Source: Hermodice carunculata (Eukaryota; Annelida; Polychaeta; Eunicida; Amphinomidae). Taken from it: DNA of 64,000 nt. The stretch lies in NCBI GenBank assembly GCA_964020975.1, contig OZ026623.1, positions 79,472,725 through 79,536,724 on the forward strand, given 5' to 3'. Under the pieces are notes generated by a model, which did no database searches, was not told where the DNA came from, and saw only the letters and a list, made by a program, of their open reading frames with translations. A program made the translations under genes and the position numbers. Positions within the stretch are counted from its first letter, which is position 1. Every line of letters begins with the position of its first letter. This document shows positions 23,986-36,100 of this stretch, one piece after another.

Positions 23986-24400
23986 GTGGAAATGATGGAA
24001 ACTGAGGTGAACCTTGAAGCAAGCAGTTCACAAAATGCCGAAAGGGTAGGGGAGAGACTCCCTGTCAATCCATGGAAAAAATATGCATCTGACCAGCCTG
24101 AAGCACAAAAATACGAAACGATAGAAAGAAAGCTCGACGTATATGTGGAGACGCGAAATTGGAGGCAAAGTTGAAATTCTATGATATAACAATTGATAAA
24201 AATGTGAAACTGTTTGACAAAATGGAGAAAGTAGAGTCTACAATTGGAAAAGATAGCATGGGCATAGTCAGCCATTATCTGACACTACAAATATTTTTTG
24301 GACTTTAATCTGTCACACAATGGAGAAAACACAAGCAATAATGCAAGTACTGAGTCATGAGATCCAACCATCAATTCAGTACTTTCCGCCGAAGCTGGCG
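23986..24400 (+). other. Helical open region and a partial duplicate of the transposase exon
   Basis: The plus strand reads METEVNLEASSSQ, then ETIERKLDVYVE and, in a shifted frame, AKLKFYDITIDKN and LFDKMEKVESTIGK, a charged helical stretch. At about 24326-24380 the DNA repeats a piece found at 26154-26204 (ataatgcaagtactgagtca, then ccaaccatcaattca). This links the stretch to the transposase-type exon 1.8 kb downstream and suggests a rearranged or duplicated copy of the same element. No intact product. Confidence 0.4.
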
Positions 24401-24550
24401 CTGCAGTCGAAGCATGCGCATAGACGAGCAAACTCGCCTTGCGGGGTTCAGGCTTGTGGCACCATTGTGAATGAATAGGGAGGACACCACTTTTTAATCC
24501 CTGCAAAGTTGCAAATATGTATATATATAGTTAGTTTTTTATTTAGCGAT

Positions 24551-24880
24551 ATGGGGGGTAAAGATCACTGTGCAGTGTTTGGGTGTTGCAATAGAAGAGG
24601 GAAGGCGGGATGTGAATCTTTGTCGTTTCACCGAATACCGGCTCCGCAGCCTCAACGCGCCCGGTGGATCCACGCCATCTCCAGAAAAGAGAAACCCACC
24701 GATAACTGGGTTGTTTGTAGTAAGCATTTTGTAAATAAGAAACCGTCCAAAGATAGCAACAATGTAGACTTTGTACCGACATTATTCATGGGAAAGCAAG
24801 AGACTGGGGAAACACCAAAACCACCATGCGATATTTCAAAGCGGTCATTATACAGCATCAAATGGCTTGACAATCATTGA
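24551..24880 (+). CDS. THAP zinc-finger domain exon
   Basis: From ATG at 24551 the frame runs 109 residues. MGGKDHCAVFGCCNRRG gives the first Cys pair (C7 and C12 or C13), then LSFHRIP, an invariant-type W before IHAISRKE, WVVCSKHF for the C-x2-H pair, and DFVPTLF in place of the usual AVPTLF. These are the hallmarks of the C2CH THAP DNA-binding domain of about 90 residues. The domain is complete and unbroken. THAP domains occur in host regulators and at the N-terminus of P-element and Kolobok transposases; the transposase-type exon downstream on the same strand favours the transposon reading. A splice donor near the end was not identified with confidence. Confidence 0.8.
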   Translation: MGGKDHCAVFGCCNRRGKAGCESLSFHRIPAPQPQRARWIHAISRKEKPTDNWVVCSKHFVNKKPSKDSNNVDFVPTLFMGKQETGETPKPPCDISKRSLYSIKWLDNH

Positions 24881-25475
24881 TAACGACTGTACTTTAGTGA
24901 AAAGATTGGCTACAGAAACTTGTCAAAATTTATAAACTCAATGCTTAACTGCTCTTAAGCGGTCACCCTGCGGAAAAAAAGTTAATCGTCTGACAATAGT
25001 GGGCCACACGTAGCTGCTACCCCACTGCGTACCAGTAAGTCACGGTAGCCGTTTCAGCCTCAAGGTGTCATAATCCCACTATCAGGTAATGAGCGCTACC
25101 GCTGGCTTGGGCTCCATGGGGTGTGAAATACACAAACATGCGCTCTGTGCCTTGACAGTCCTACTGGCATTAACTGTTATGCTTTCCTTGTCCTTTTACT
25201 GCTTTCCCATTATTCTGATAGAAATTAAATTTTCATATTTGGGCAAAGGACCGTTTTGGTACTGAATAGATATAAACAATGAAATAATCCACGAGTAAAT
25301 CTGCCTCCATCATGTGCACTTTTTAAGAGAAAGTTGTGCTGCTGAGTCTCGCCTTGGCAAGGTGACTGCCGTCTTGCAAGTGTCAATAAAGTGACGAAAC
25401 AAAATTAATACTCTGGTTATGATCACAAGATACAATGTAACTATTTTGATACATATTAAACAACAGTAACAAGTT
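24881..25475. other. Between THAP and SAP exons, nothing recognised
   Basis: No family signature on either strand. I looked on the minus strand for the SWIM zinc finger that follows the SAP exon in related proteins and did not find it. Confidence 0.4.
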
Positions 25476-25931
25476 CTATCTACAAAGCAGAACCATGCTA
25501 AGACCGAGTAGAAAAAAGCCGCAACTGACCAGGAGACACAAAACTTTTTTCACTTTGCCGGCTCTGAATACCGCATCTGCCCTGCCTAACACCCTTCGTA
25601 TAGGTAAATTTTCAATGGCTTTTGCTTTCATATTTATCAATTCTCCATTGGTTAGATAATCTGTTACAAATCCAAGGCTGAGTTTTGGTATAACGGCAAG
25701 TTTGTCAGTCCATTGGTCGCCACACCCATTCCATATGTCTGCAAAGTTGATACATTCATGACCAGCAGCTTGATCTGATGTTACTTTTTTTGCTTTAGTT
25801 GCACACAAAATCCTGTGAATGAGGCTTGCTTTTTTCCCATTCTTCTTTCTCCCAAGATCTTGTAATATTTCCTTCAGTTCTGCGTTTGTTTTTTTGGCGA
25901 GATCGCCGTCTGTATACATGTTCTCAGCCAT
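25476..25931 (-). CDS. SAP-domain protein, first coding exon
   Basis: Minus strand from the Met at 25931: MAENMYTDGDLAKKTNAELK, then EILQDLGRKKNGKKASLIHR, a SAP motif (two short helices that bind DNA, usually AT-rich or scaffold regions). After it come CINFADIWNGCGDQWTDKL, LSLGFVTDYLTNGELINMKA and LPIRRVLGRADAVFRAGKVK. The frame stays open 38 codons upstream, but the Met at 25931 gives the N-terminus usual for this family. Related invertebrate proteins, as I recall them, continue into SWIM and YqaJ-type exonuclease parts; those exons are not seen, so the gene is partial here. It lies on the opposite strand between the THAP exon and the transposase exon, starting about 120 bp from the latter. 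Confidence 0.55.
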   Translation of the reverse strand: MAENMYTDGDLAKKTNAELKEILQDLGRKKNGKKASLIHRILCATKAKKVTSDQAAGHECINFADIWNGCGDQWTDKLAVIPKLSLGFVTDYLTNGELINMKAKAIENLPIRRVLGRADAVFRAGKVKKVLCLLVSCGFFLLGLSMVLLCR

Positions 25932-26051
25932 AGGAAATACACTGCGAGTGAATGGGCTCGCGTATCCGACCCCCGCAAAAGCAATTTTGGCCGCGAGAGG
26001 TCTCTGAATATCATTTGGAACCGCAGCGCTGCGTAGTGGCGGCAAGGACTG

Positions 26052-27530
26052 AATTCATACCAGCATTGTAGCATTGAAAATTCAAGAGGAGATGTACCTC
26101 AGCACAAGATCCAGCTTGGAAGATTTAATTAAACAAGTCCAAAGCCATGATCAAACACAAGGGATAATGCAAGTACTGAGTCAGGAGAGCCAACCATCAA
26201 TTCATACCAGCATTGTAGCATTGAAAATTCTACAGAGATGTACTTCACCACGATCCAGCTTGGAACATTTAATTAAACAAGTCCAATGCCATGATCAAAC
26301 TTGTACAGCAGCAGCCAAGGTTGTGAAGGAACACAGACTTCATCATGCTGTCCACCTAACACTGAAATGCGCAGCTAATTGTGGACAATTTACGTTGACA
26401 TCCTCGCCACATGTCACAGGTGGTGAATTGTTAGTAAATATGCGTATGCCACATGCTTACTTGATGTCAGGCATCTTGTATGCGCAATACAAACGCCTAT
26501 CTAAAGCTGCGGGTATTGGGTGGTTAGGAGATACATTTTTACAGAGCATGAAAAAAACTTATCTGGAGGCAACAGATGAAGAGGCAAGCGCATCAATGGA
26601 AGATGCACTCAACCATGAAGTAGGCAAGGCCATATTTGCTGGCCAGCTAAGCATCAATATCCTCACAGATGCAAGACATGGTTGGAGAAAAAAAACGCTA
26701 AAGACACTGATGTTGTGTGCCTTGGTGGTGATTCCCACAAAGTTATAAAAATAGCCGATGTGACAAAAAGTGATGAAGTTTCAGGCCCAAAACACGAATT
26801 GGTCGGAACAAAAAGGATTATTGAGGTCAGGATTTTTAAAATGAGGGAGTGCCAGTCATGATTCAACAACACATGACGGTAATGCATCTGTAACGAAGTG
26901 TGTAGCTGAAAACTTTGACACTGAAAACAGTTATGATACATGGCATACCACAAAAGGCACAACAAAGGAAAGGAAAAAAGTAGCAAATGGACCCCCAAAA
27001 AAAGGAGGGAATCACGTGGCACAATGAACTCTCAGACAAAGGCCCATCCACAAGAACCCATGTGTATTGGGCAATGAAGAATTGCGATAACTCAGCAGAG
27101 AACCTCATTGAGGGTACAGACAATATAGTCCCACACTACAAACGTGACCACGCAAACTGTCCTACATCCAGATGTGTAGCAGATCCACACTATGAGGCAA
27201 CCAAGGATAAAATAGCTGATCCTGAGGCAGAAGACCTGCTTAGCAAAGCACTCAGAAGCTTGAGAATGTACAAAGCCCCACAAGATTATATTTATCACCA
27301 AAGCACTCACTATGTTGAATCTTTCAACAATGTAGCTTTGATATATCATGATAACCGTATTAAATTTGGAACGCAAGAATACAAAACAAAGTTTGATGTC
27401 AGCAATTGAATGGAATGAAAATGTTGACCGTGATTACAGCTCTATAACTTACCATTCCAGCACTTTAGCCCCAAACAGAACCCAACGCCATAAGAATTTA
27501 AAGCCAAAAACTTTTGGATTTTTCCACTAG
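26052..27530 (+). mobile_element. Decayed DDE-type transposase exon (THAP/Kolobok-like)
   Basis: The plus strand carries SSLEHLIKQVQCHDQTC, LTLKCAANCGQFTLTSSPHV, AGIGWLGDTFLQSMKKTYLE, then INILTDARHGWRK (first acidic residue of an RNase H fold), HDGNAS, SYDTWHTTKG and WHNELSDKGPSTRTHVYWAM, and THYVESFNNVALIYHDNRI near the C-terminus. These match a widespread multi-copy family of invertebrate transposase-like proteins; with the upstream THAP exon, Kolobok is my best guess. Frame breaks: an extra A in the A7 run near 26690, lost frame between about 26827 and 26990, and a shift near 27400. A 147-bp tandem duplication (26052 and 26199) repeats the first 49 codons in frame. Non-functional copy. 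Confidence 0.6.
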
Positions 27531-29072
27531 CATCTGGATGCGTGTGATGCAAAAAATGTAGAAATGATTACGATCGAGAATTGTGACTGTCATAGGTAGG
27601 CGGGGGGGGGGGGGGGGGTAGGAATTTACTACTAGGGCATATCCAATGCCATTGTGGCGTAATCGGTCTGATTCTTTGTACAAATTCATGCTGGATATAT
27701 TACTGGGTACACGTATTTATAATACTGCGTGACATGCAGTACATGTAGCAGCAGTGCAGACCTAGATGTACCATGCATATGTATCTCAGGTTGACAATAC
27801 CACTGAAAACAGAGTGTTTTCACGTATCGGATATGACCCTACATATAAGAACATTTGGTTACATGTAAATGGATTATTGTCAGGCTCCAATTGTCATAGT
27901 TACCTTGCCATAGGAACATCCAGTTCTTATGTTACTATATACTTTTTCATTTGAAACAATTACAGCCACTATTTCTCCATTTATTCTTCATGTATTTTCA
28001 GTCTACAGTTTCATTGTGGCTGGAGCTGTTGTAAAACGACAGTACATGTGTAATCCCAGTTTGTTTCATAACTTTCACATCATGCAATACAGGTTTCAAA
28101 TTTCTAAAGCTTTTCCATCTTCAGTTTTTCATGTATTTTGGGTCTGCAAGTTTACTTGTGGTAAAGTGACTGTACATGCATAATCCCATTTTTGTTTGAT
28201 AACTTCCACATGATGCACAGCAGGCTTTGAATTCTACAGCCTATCCAACATGTGTCAATACTGTGTAAATAAACTTTGCAGTCAGCTGTATATTTTCTTT
28301 CGTTTTACCATTTCTTGAGATTATACTATTATATTAAAAGTAGAAGGGAATGAGAAAATGTGAGTGAAAAACAGGTAGTATGTATGTACAGACATACAGG
28401 GAGTTTGCAGCATATGGAAGTAGAACCCTGCATATCTTTACCACCCCACTGGCCGAAAAGTAAACAACACCCCAGCACCATGATAATGAGTGAAACAACA
28501 GCCTGTTTGGGGTCTCCCATTAAACCCCGCCTACACCCATCAGTCCAAGCTGACTGTCTCACTTTGTAGGGCCCTACAGAGTTCTCCAGTTTAACTACAC
28601 TACAGTAATTATTACACTTCTCTTTTGTCATGTCGTAGGCATATTTATAAAGGGTTTAGATCTTAAAATTGTAGCTTTATGCTGGTTTACATATGACATT
28701 TGTAAGATCTTGTGTATCGTTTTAAAACTTGAAAAATGTCTGTGCAGATGGGTAATTGAAAAACAAGACAGTATCTTTTCTTGTTGCAGTTTGTTCTTTT
28801 GGCTAGAGGTTTGGGCCACCTGACCCACCTCAATGTTTTATGTGTACTTATTAATCACATAATTATATCCGTCACCAACAGGTCTAAATTAACTGAAATG
28901 AATCACTGCCAGCTTAAAGAGTAATATCAGCATACAGCTGGAAAATTAGTTCAACAAAAGTCACAGTGTACAAAAAGATAAATTTTTCAACTAACTAATA
29001 AAAACATGAATTGGAGTTTGTCCCATGGACTTGAAATAAGGTTCTGATTAAAAACCAATTTCTACTGGCCCC
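27531..29072. other. No gene recognised; G-tract
   Basis: Nothing with a family signature on either strand. A run of 17 G lies at 27602-27618. Confidence 0.4.
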
Positions 29073-29104
29073 TCCCCCCCCCCCCTCTTTTTAGGGGGGG
29101 GGGG
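29073..29104. repeat. C-tract / G-tract hairpin
   Basis: A run of 13 C (about 29073-29085) is followed, after ctcttttta, by a run of 11 G (about 29094-29104). The two tracts can pair in single-stranded DNA or RNA, and either strand could form a quadruplex or i-motif. No gene boundary is seen here. Confidence 0.6.
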
Positions 29105-29689
29105 ATGTGTGAATTTTTTCAATGTATCATTAGGCTTTCTCTGTGACAATACTGCAGTATCTCAAGACTGATTGTCTGCAACTTCGTAAAAATTTTGAAA
29201 TATTTATAATTTTATCAAATGGAGCTCTATGGAAAATTGACTGCATCCGATTATTTATTTTTTAAAGGACAAATTGATTATCTTTGGATTAGATTCGGTG
29301 CATAAATGATACTTCAGGAATTGCTTTTGGAGTTTGAAGGGTTTCAAATTTGTGGGGAATATGGTTTGACCCCGATTTTTATAAAGGTTGTCTGCTAGCT
29401 ATACGTGATGCTGTTATATTCAAGTGATTCATGAAAGAATAATGAATGCATAAATTGAAAAAAATGAAGGGATAATTAACAGGATATGACTGACCTTAAG
29501 TCTTGCTGAATGAAAGCTCAGCTAAGGTTAGGCAAATGTAGCATAGTCAGGCTACTGGCACATATTGTTTCTACAGCCTTCTTGTTCTTCGCAACATCCT
29601 ATTAAAGTTATGAACTTAGGAAGGATGTACCAAAATAAGGTTATAGACAAGGTCACTGGCGGGTCTCTTCTTGCGACTTCTTTACATAT
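29105..29689. other. No gene recognised
   Basis: AT-rich sequence without a recognised coding family or repeat. Confidence 0.4.
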
Positions 29690-29977
29690 ATGCTATTCTT
29701 TGTGTATTTTTCTCCCAAAAAGATACCCTCGTGCTTGCAAGAAAAAGAACCACAGTACAAGGAAAAGAATTTCAAGTGTTGTGCCAGTTCAATTGGAAGA
29801 TGCAAATGTGCAAGGGAATTGCCATATGTGACAGCTAAATGTTCATGTTTTGCATCTCACAAAAAGTGTAACAGTCGATGCAAATGCCTGAAGTCCTGCA
29901 AAAAGTGCCAGAATACCAGCAGAAGTCCATCTTCTGGTCAACTTGTAGGTATCTCAACCCCAGCAACTAAGCTATGA
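29690..29977 (+). other. Cys-rich small open region (possible zinc module)
   Basis: The frame contains CKCARELPYVTAKCSCFASH followed by KKCNSRCKCLKSCKKCQN. About a dozen Cys are spaced C-x-C, C-x2-C and C-x3-C with many Lys. This resembles the short Cys-rich C-terminal modules seen in some transposon-derived integrase-like proteins and, more loosely, CXC/tesmin repeats. No start, splice site or partner exon could be fixed, so it may be the last exon of a gene whose other parts are lost. Function not assigned. Confidence 0.35.
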
Positions 29978-32900
29978 AACGTTACACATGTGTGCACAGG
30001 AACAAAAGTATATGTCATTTGGGAACAATAGTTCTGGTCCAGTATACGTAACATTTGATTTTTTTTTTGGGGGGGGGGGGTTCCAGTCCATACCTCTTTG
30101 TCAACAGTAATGATTATATTATACTTTATGAGGTATACTAGTATGTCTACAATGGCTTTAAGGGTTTAGATAAAATCTACAATATGAGCAAATGTATGCA
30201 TCTATATGATTGTCATTTATTCTCTAGCTTAAGTTTAAAATTTAATTAAGAAGCCACCGTATATTAGAACTTTAGTTCTTTAATGTCCAAGTGAAACAAA
30301 TATTGAAACATTTCTTGGGGGAGTTATAAAATCATCCTTTAACTCACAAACAATTGTCCTTTTTTATCAGCATGACATCTCTTGGGATGCAAGAAAATGT
30401 ATTAATGGCTACATAATCATTGATATTTTTCTTTGTCATTGATGTGCAAAACGTGAAAATTTTACACTTTTTATGACTAGCTACAAAATTGTTTGCATAT
30501 TGATGTAAATGAGTTGCAACTTTCCCCTCCCAAAAAAGGTAAAATTTCGCTTAAGTCAACAGCTCTGCCCTGAACACTTTGGGTGCAATGAGGTAAGCTG
30601 TTGACCTGGACTTTTTTTTCCATCACGATTCTAGGCATGCTGGTACTTAAATGCAAGCTCTTTGGATGAGGAATTTGAATCTGGAATCACTGTAGTGATT
30701 CCGCCTATGTCGTGATTGGCACTCAGAGAGTTAATGTAAGGTTTCATATGAATGAGACGGGTAATACAAGGTATACTCTGTATTACAAAAATTATTTTGA
30801 TTTTTGCATATGTTGAATAACAGGTAAGTTAAAGGGAGTAAGATGTTTATCCCAGAATAGTAATGCAAGTTATTATTGTTTCCAAACATCATTGAAGTAA
30901 AAAATTTAATTATGTTATGTAAATATTTCTACAATTTGGTGCACATGTTTAGGGGGCTCTGTGTGTACTGCAGCCACTGTCCTGCTGCTATGTAGTAGAA
31001 ATACTGCAAATTTTACAGTACTTCGAGTCAATGAAGGAGCTGCTGGAGATTCAAATGAAAGATGAAGATGACTTGCCTTCAGTAATTGCTCCACTCTAGA
31101 AGTTCGTACATGCCAATAAAGCATATATGACTGGTGTAAGTTTTTAAAGTAATTTCTCTCAAACAAAATAGTACTCGGTTATATTTGCTAATATTATACA
31201 AATTGGCTTTCTTCTGCCTTAATACCACTTGCCACTTGTTAATAGGGACGGTTTGTTTCTGACAAGTTTTACATTTGGTGTGTTTTGCTGTTATAGTGGA
31301 ACACTGTGGCACTTCATGACTGTGCCATCAAAACCAATGGCAAACTTCTTTCAAATTATGGGAACTCCTCTGTGACCAAGAAATTTATACACTGCCAGTG
31401 TATGCATTTCCTGAAATTGTTTATCAGTCTAATCATGGAAATAATACATTGTTATTTTTGCGTTGTGTTGGCCATTGTAACTGACTTTGCATTGAAGTAT
31501 TGAAAGGAAAGCTTATATTCCACAATTTGATGACAATAATTGGTTCTATAAAATTTATTATGTTTAATTTGATAGTCTTAGTCATTCATGTATTGCAAAT
31601 GTAGTTCACGCATTTTCCGTGATCAAGAGACAATGTTAATGGAAGCATAAAGCTATTGTCATTACTGCAGTCATCAAAAATAAATTATGTACATATTTTC
31701 GAGGTGTGCGACAATGGAAATGTTAAATTTTTACCGACAAATTTACATTTCATTGGATTGAACATTATGTCATCTTTGCCATGATGATTCTCTCATTTGC
31801 TTTTTGCAAACTAAAACATTTTTTTGTTTATAGTAAAAGAGATACTTGAACTTACTTTTAGGTGGTCGGGCAAAGCTATTTTTTATGTAAATATAGTCAA
31901 CGCATCTTGAGCAACATAAATATATATAGTTTCATGGGTCCAAAAGTAAAAACTAAGGCACAACACCAGGTTGAAGACTGCAGTTCTTTAAGCACATTGC
32001 CTTGCCAGTTCCACCTTAAGTATTTGTAAGCTAATAAATTAGTTAAGTAATTTGCTTAATGTGTCATTAAAGAAGATTTTTACTTGAAGTAATTTGCTTA
32101 CCTTAGTAATTTATTCACTTAAGTACTAAAATACTTATTCAAGTAATTTAATTAGTTACTTGAATAATCAAATTTCTCAAGCATTTAAAGTTGGGAATGC
32201 TATAACTTATGCAAGTAAAAAGTTTTAGAGTGTGTGGAAACCTAAAATGAACCTATCTGAATGTAAAATATCCACATGTTTGTATTCGACATTGTGTTCG
32301 AAATACTTTGCAAGTTTTCACAATTGTAAATTGTTTGTTGTGTGGTTTGGAAAATCAATTGGCATTCCAGGGTATTACATGTGCTGTAGCTCTATTACAC
32401 ATGGTTCTCTTTGTGACAGTGGATGGGACTAATACTAGGTATCACAATGGACGCCCTCAGGCATGCCTGAATGCATGGAGAAGCACGCACAAAAGGCAAA
32501 TTTCAAACTGCTGTAGTTTGGTGCACAATGGGCACAAAAATAAAATAAAACCACTGAAATAAACCTTGTGAAAGTGTCATAAATAAACCTTCTGAAAGTG
32601 TCTTTCTGACTGTTTTTTTTGTTTTTGTGTGGGTGAATGAGGGTTTTCTGAGCAGCGCTTTGAAAATATGCGTTATATGGCCAGTTTAACACCTAGTATC
32701 GCGTCAATTTTGTATTGGAATTTTGTCCGCACGCTTGGTAACTCGTTTGCGCATGTCGCATCTATTTTTACAGCTTCAGAATGACAAAACTGTGAAAGAA
32801 CACATTCTGAGCTTTAGTTTCGTATAAAAAACATAATGATTATATCAGTTTAAGGTTTTGAAAAAATCCGAACAAAACTTCAACCACTTGGATGAAAATC

Positions 32901-33060
32901 TTCTGATAATTTTTGTAAAGTAAAAATATGCTCATGTAGGAAATTTTGTGCTCTATATCGTCAAATAGTTTGTTTGAATGTGCAGTAAAATGCGAGACGC
33001 GCAATCGCCAATAAGGTACTGCTAGCTTTGGATGCTTTGAACCAGCTACAGCTGATCACA
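29978..33060. other. 3-kb gap, no gene recognised
   Basis: Short frames at 30915-31312 (minus) and 31306-31503 and 32308-32562 (plus) have no signature. A G-rich tract lies near 30070-30080. The stretch at about 32030-32180 is built of AT-rich words such as aagtaattt. The last few hundred bases are probably the upstream region of the gene starting at 33106. Confidence 0.4.
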
Positions 33061-33105
33061 CGGCCGCCATTTTGCTTGCCGGTGGATGAAGCGTACAGCG
33101 CGAAA
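33061..33105 (+). promoter_or_regulatory. Candidate promoter / 5' UTR with YY1-like site
   Basis: CGGCCGCCATTTTGC at 33061-33075 matches the YY1 core (GCCGCCAT) and lies 30 bp before the ATG at 33106, in a locally GC-richer patch. A second, reverse-oriented match (AAGATGGCGAC) lies near 33491 in intron 1. YY1 sites near starts are common in TATA-less animal promoters; use here is inferred. Confidence 0.35.
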
Positions 33106-36100
33106 ATGGATGATGTTTACCCGCTTCTAGACAATATTTTCAAAGATCAAGGTATGTAATGTATTTATATACGTTTTGTTTTAGAAACTGTGAATTTTTA
33201 TGGCTATAACCGGTGTAGTTTTGTAGAAAATCGAGTTGAAACATGGGTGTTCCATACTCGCCGGGAGACACATACGGAGTTTCAATGCTAAATACGGGTC
33301 CGCAGTACCAAGTTTCACATTGTATAACTGGAATTCTATGGCTCTGGATTCTCTCAAAATAATTGGGAATGTACTTTAGGGTGTTTTATACAATATGAAA
33401 GCTGTTTTATTGCATTATTTTGGCGAGTGTGGTCTACAGAGCCTTTGGGAAAAAAAAGTCTGCCAATTATGATGCCGCTTGCGATCAAAATCCAAGATGG
33501 CGACCTCCATGAAAACACTGTATCATCGCCCAGTCGATGTATTTTGCGATCAGTGGTAATTTACTTTGACAAGTTTTGGACGATCTAAAGCTGTCTAAAT
33601 ATGATTAATGCCTCATGTGATGGATCTGTCTTGGTTTATAAGCACTTGCTTTGTATTTATACCTCATGTTTTCATGAAAATATGTATTTTGTTCCTTGAT
33701 AATTCAACAATTTGTGACCTCTCTCACTGACATTATTGTCAAGACTCATGGTACCTGTCAATCAACATAAATGGTTGACATAAATGTATCTAATGCAAAA
33801 TTATACACAGAAGTATCATGATATTTATTTCTTTTTGTTTATAAAAAGCAAATGTATTTATGAATTCAACTTTTGTTTGCAGATGATCAGTACAGACTAC
33901 TTGAGAGTATATTTTGTGCACAAGGAAGGGGGCGACGACCAAGCGCACCAAACTTTGGTTTTAAGGCCAGCAACCACCTGCTACTTCAAATATACCATAT
34001 AAAGATCAAACATCAAGCACCATGGGGCAAAGCAGAGGCATGGATGAAACACTTATTCCCCATCTTCCCAAGCAACTAAAGTGAAATACCTGCTAGAGAA
34101 GACAGCATTGGGTTTGAAAAATGAGAAAGACAGCAAAGCCTACTTGACCATTGTGAACAATGTAGACAGCATAGGTAAGAAAAGTTTCGAATTCTATCAT
34201 AGACCATAATTATTTATATTTAACTTAGGATTCAACAAGTTTATATTTAATTTGAAATTGAACAATGTTTATTAGTCTTATCCACTTCAGCTATTTTAAT
34301 TCAACATAAAACTGTCATAACAATTTGAATTTTGAATTAATTATTAATATGAAACTTTGTAATGTAACTCAGTTTTCACAAATTTTTTGTCAGAAATACT
34401 TTAGAATAAAGTTGTTACCTCATCCATCAGTGCTCCTGGCCACTTTGTAGTTTTACCAAAAATTTAATACTGCACAGTTTTCAAAAAATTCAACTCCTTA
34501 TAAATTTGTACTGTCATTTTTCAAAACATAAATTTAGAATTAAGTTGTTTTATTTTCATCCATCAGCCTTCCTGTCTACTTTGTGGTTTTTACCAACTAT
34601 TTTATACTTCGCAGTTTCATATATATTCATATTTATATAACATATATGTGTGTGTGTGTGGGTGTGTGTATTTATATTTCTTTATTAATTTGTACTGTCA
34701 TCTATTTTTGCAGGACCTTTCTGTGATGACTTTGGCATTACACGAAGCTTAGTTTGTGATCCTGTTGGCAAGCCCCTCCCACAAACTCTGCCCAGCAACG
34801 GATCCCTGCTGGAGCTTGCAGAAGAGTATGCGAGCTTGTTTACCGTTGTGGCGTCCATATGGCCAGGACTTTACACATCAACATCTTTGCGAAAATGTGT
34901 ACAAAGTGTGAACTCAAAATTCAAAACTGTGAAGAAGAAAAAGAAAGGACATTTGACTTCTGCCTTTAAGAGGGAGCTAGTTCCCCGTCCATTTTCTACC
35001 GATCCTGTCCAGGTAACTGCTTCTGCCACTAGTTGTTCTACTAGTACCACAGCAACCACCAGTAGCACACAAGATGAAGCAATAAATGCAAAAAAGAATG
35101 AGAAACTGCAAAAAGAGTTTCATAACTTGAAAGGGAAATATGATGAACAAAGAAATGAGTTGGAAGAAATGAAGATTCAACAAGCTGCTCTACTAGAAAG
35201 TTGTAGTGAAAAATGGCAAAAGGTCAAAGAACTAGAACAGTGTGTGTTTGCCCTGGAAAAAGACCAGGATGGGTTCTGTGCCCAGATAGTACAAATGCAC
35301 AGAGAGTTAAACACTTGTAATGAACAGTTAAAGAAGAAAGAGAGTGAGCTCACTCATCTAAAGTCAGGAGCAAAGTATCAAGCCCTACGTAGAATGAGGA
35401 TCAACCTTGAATCAAGAGAGGCGGTCTTTGAGCAACAGAAAAAAAATCGTGAGTGATGAGGTATGTGCCTTGAAACTGAAAATTAAAAGATTGCAAACAC
35501 ATCTCTGTGAACAGCGACAAAAAGTAAAGACTTGTGTTGCAGAAAAAACAAATGCTAAGCAGCTTGCAAAGAAAGCAAAGCAAGACTATGTGTTGTTACA
35601 AACTCAGCATACACTTTTGTCAGATGAACAGTTCAACTTAAAAACTCATGCAGCTGGATACCCCTTACAAAGACTCCGTAAAAAAATGTGTAGTGGAATT
35701 GTGCTGCGAGTTTGATATTCCTACCAACAAAGTAGGAGAGGTGGTTAATACTGTGTGCAAATGGCTATTTGAAAAGGAAGTATCAGACAAAGTGTCTGCC
35801 TCTGCTGCTGTGAATTTTGTAGACCAAGCACATATTCTTAGCAAGTTACAGCTTGCAGAAGAAATGCTAAAGACGGATCGATGGGATTTGCCTGTTGATG
35901 GCACTAATCGGGATGGGAAAAAGTTTGTGGGGCAGCAAGTGACTCTGGACTCGGGTACAACAATGTCGTGTGGGTTTAACACAGTTTCTGTGGAGAGTAG
36001 TGCCGCTCTGCTTGACAATGTTATTTGTATGTTGGAAGAGTTGAGTGAGTTGTACTCAACAGAAGAGAGGGATGTGATGTTTAAAGATTTGTTGTGCAAA

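Noticed and set aside
27602-27618. G17 tract as a regulatory quadruplex
   Set aside because: A single uninterrupted run with no gene nearby; simple slippage is enough to explain it.
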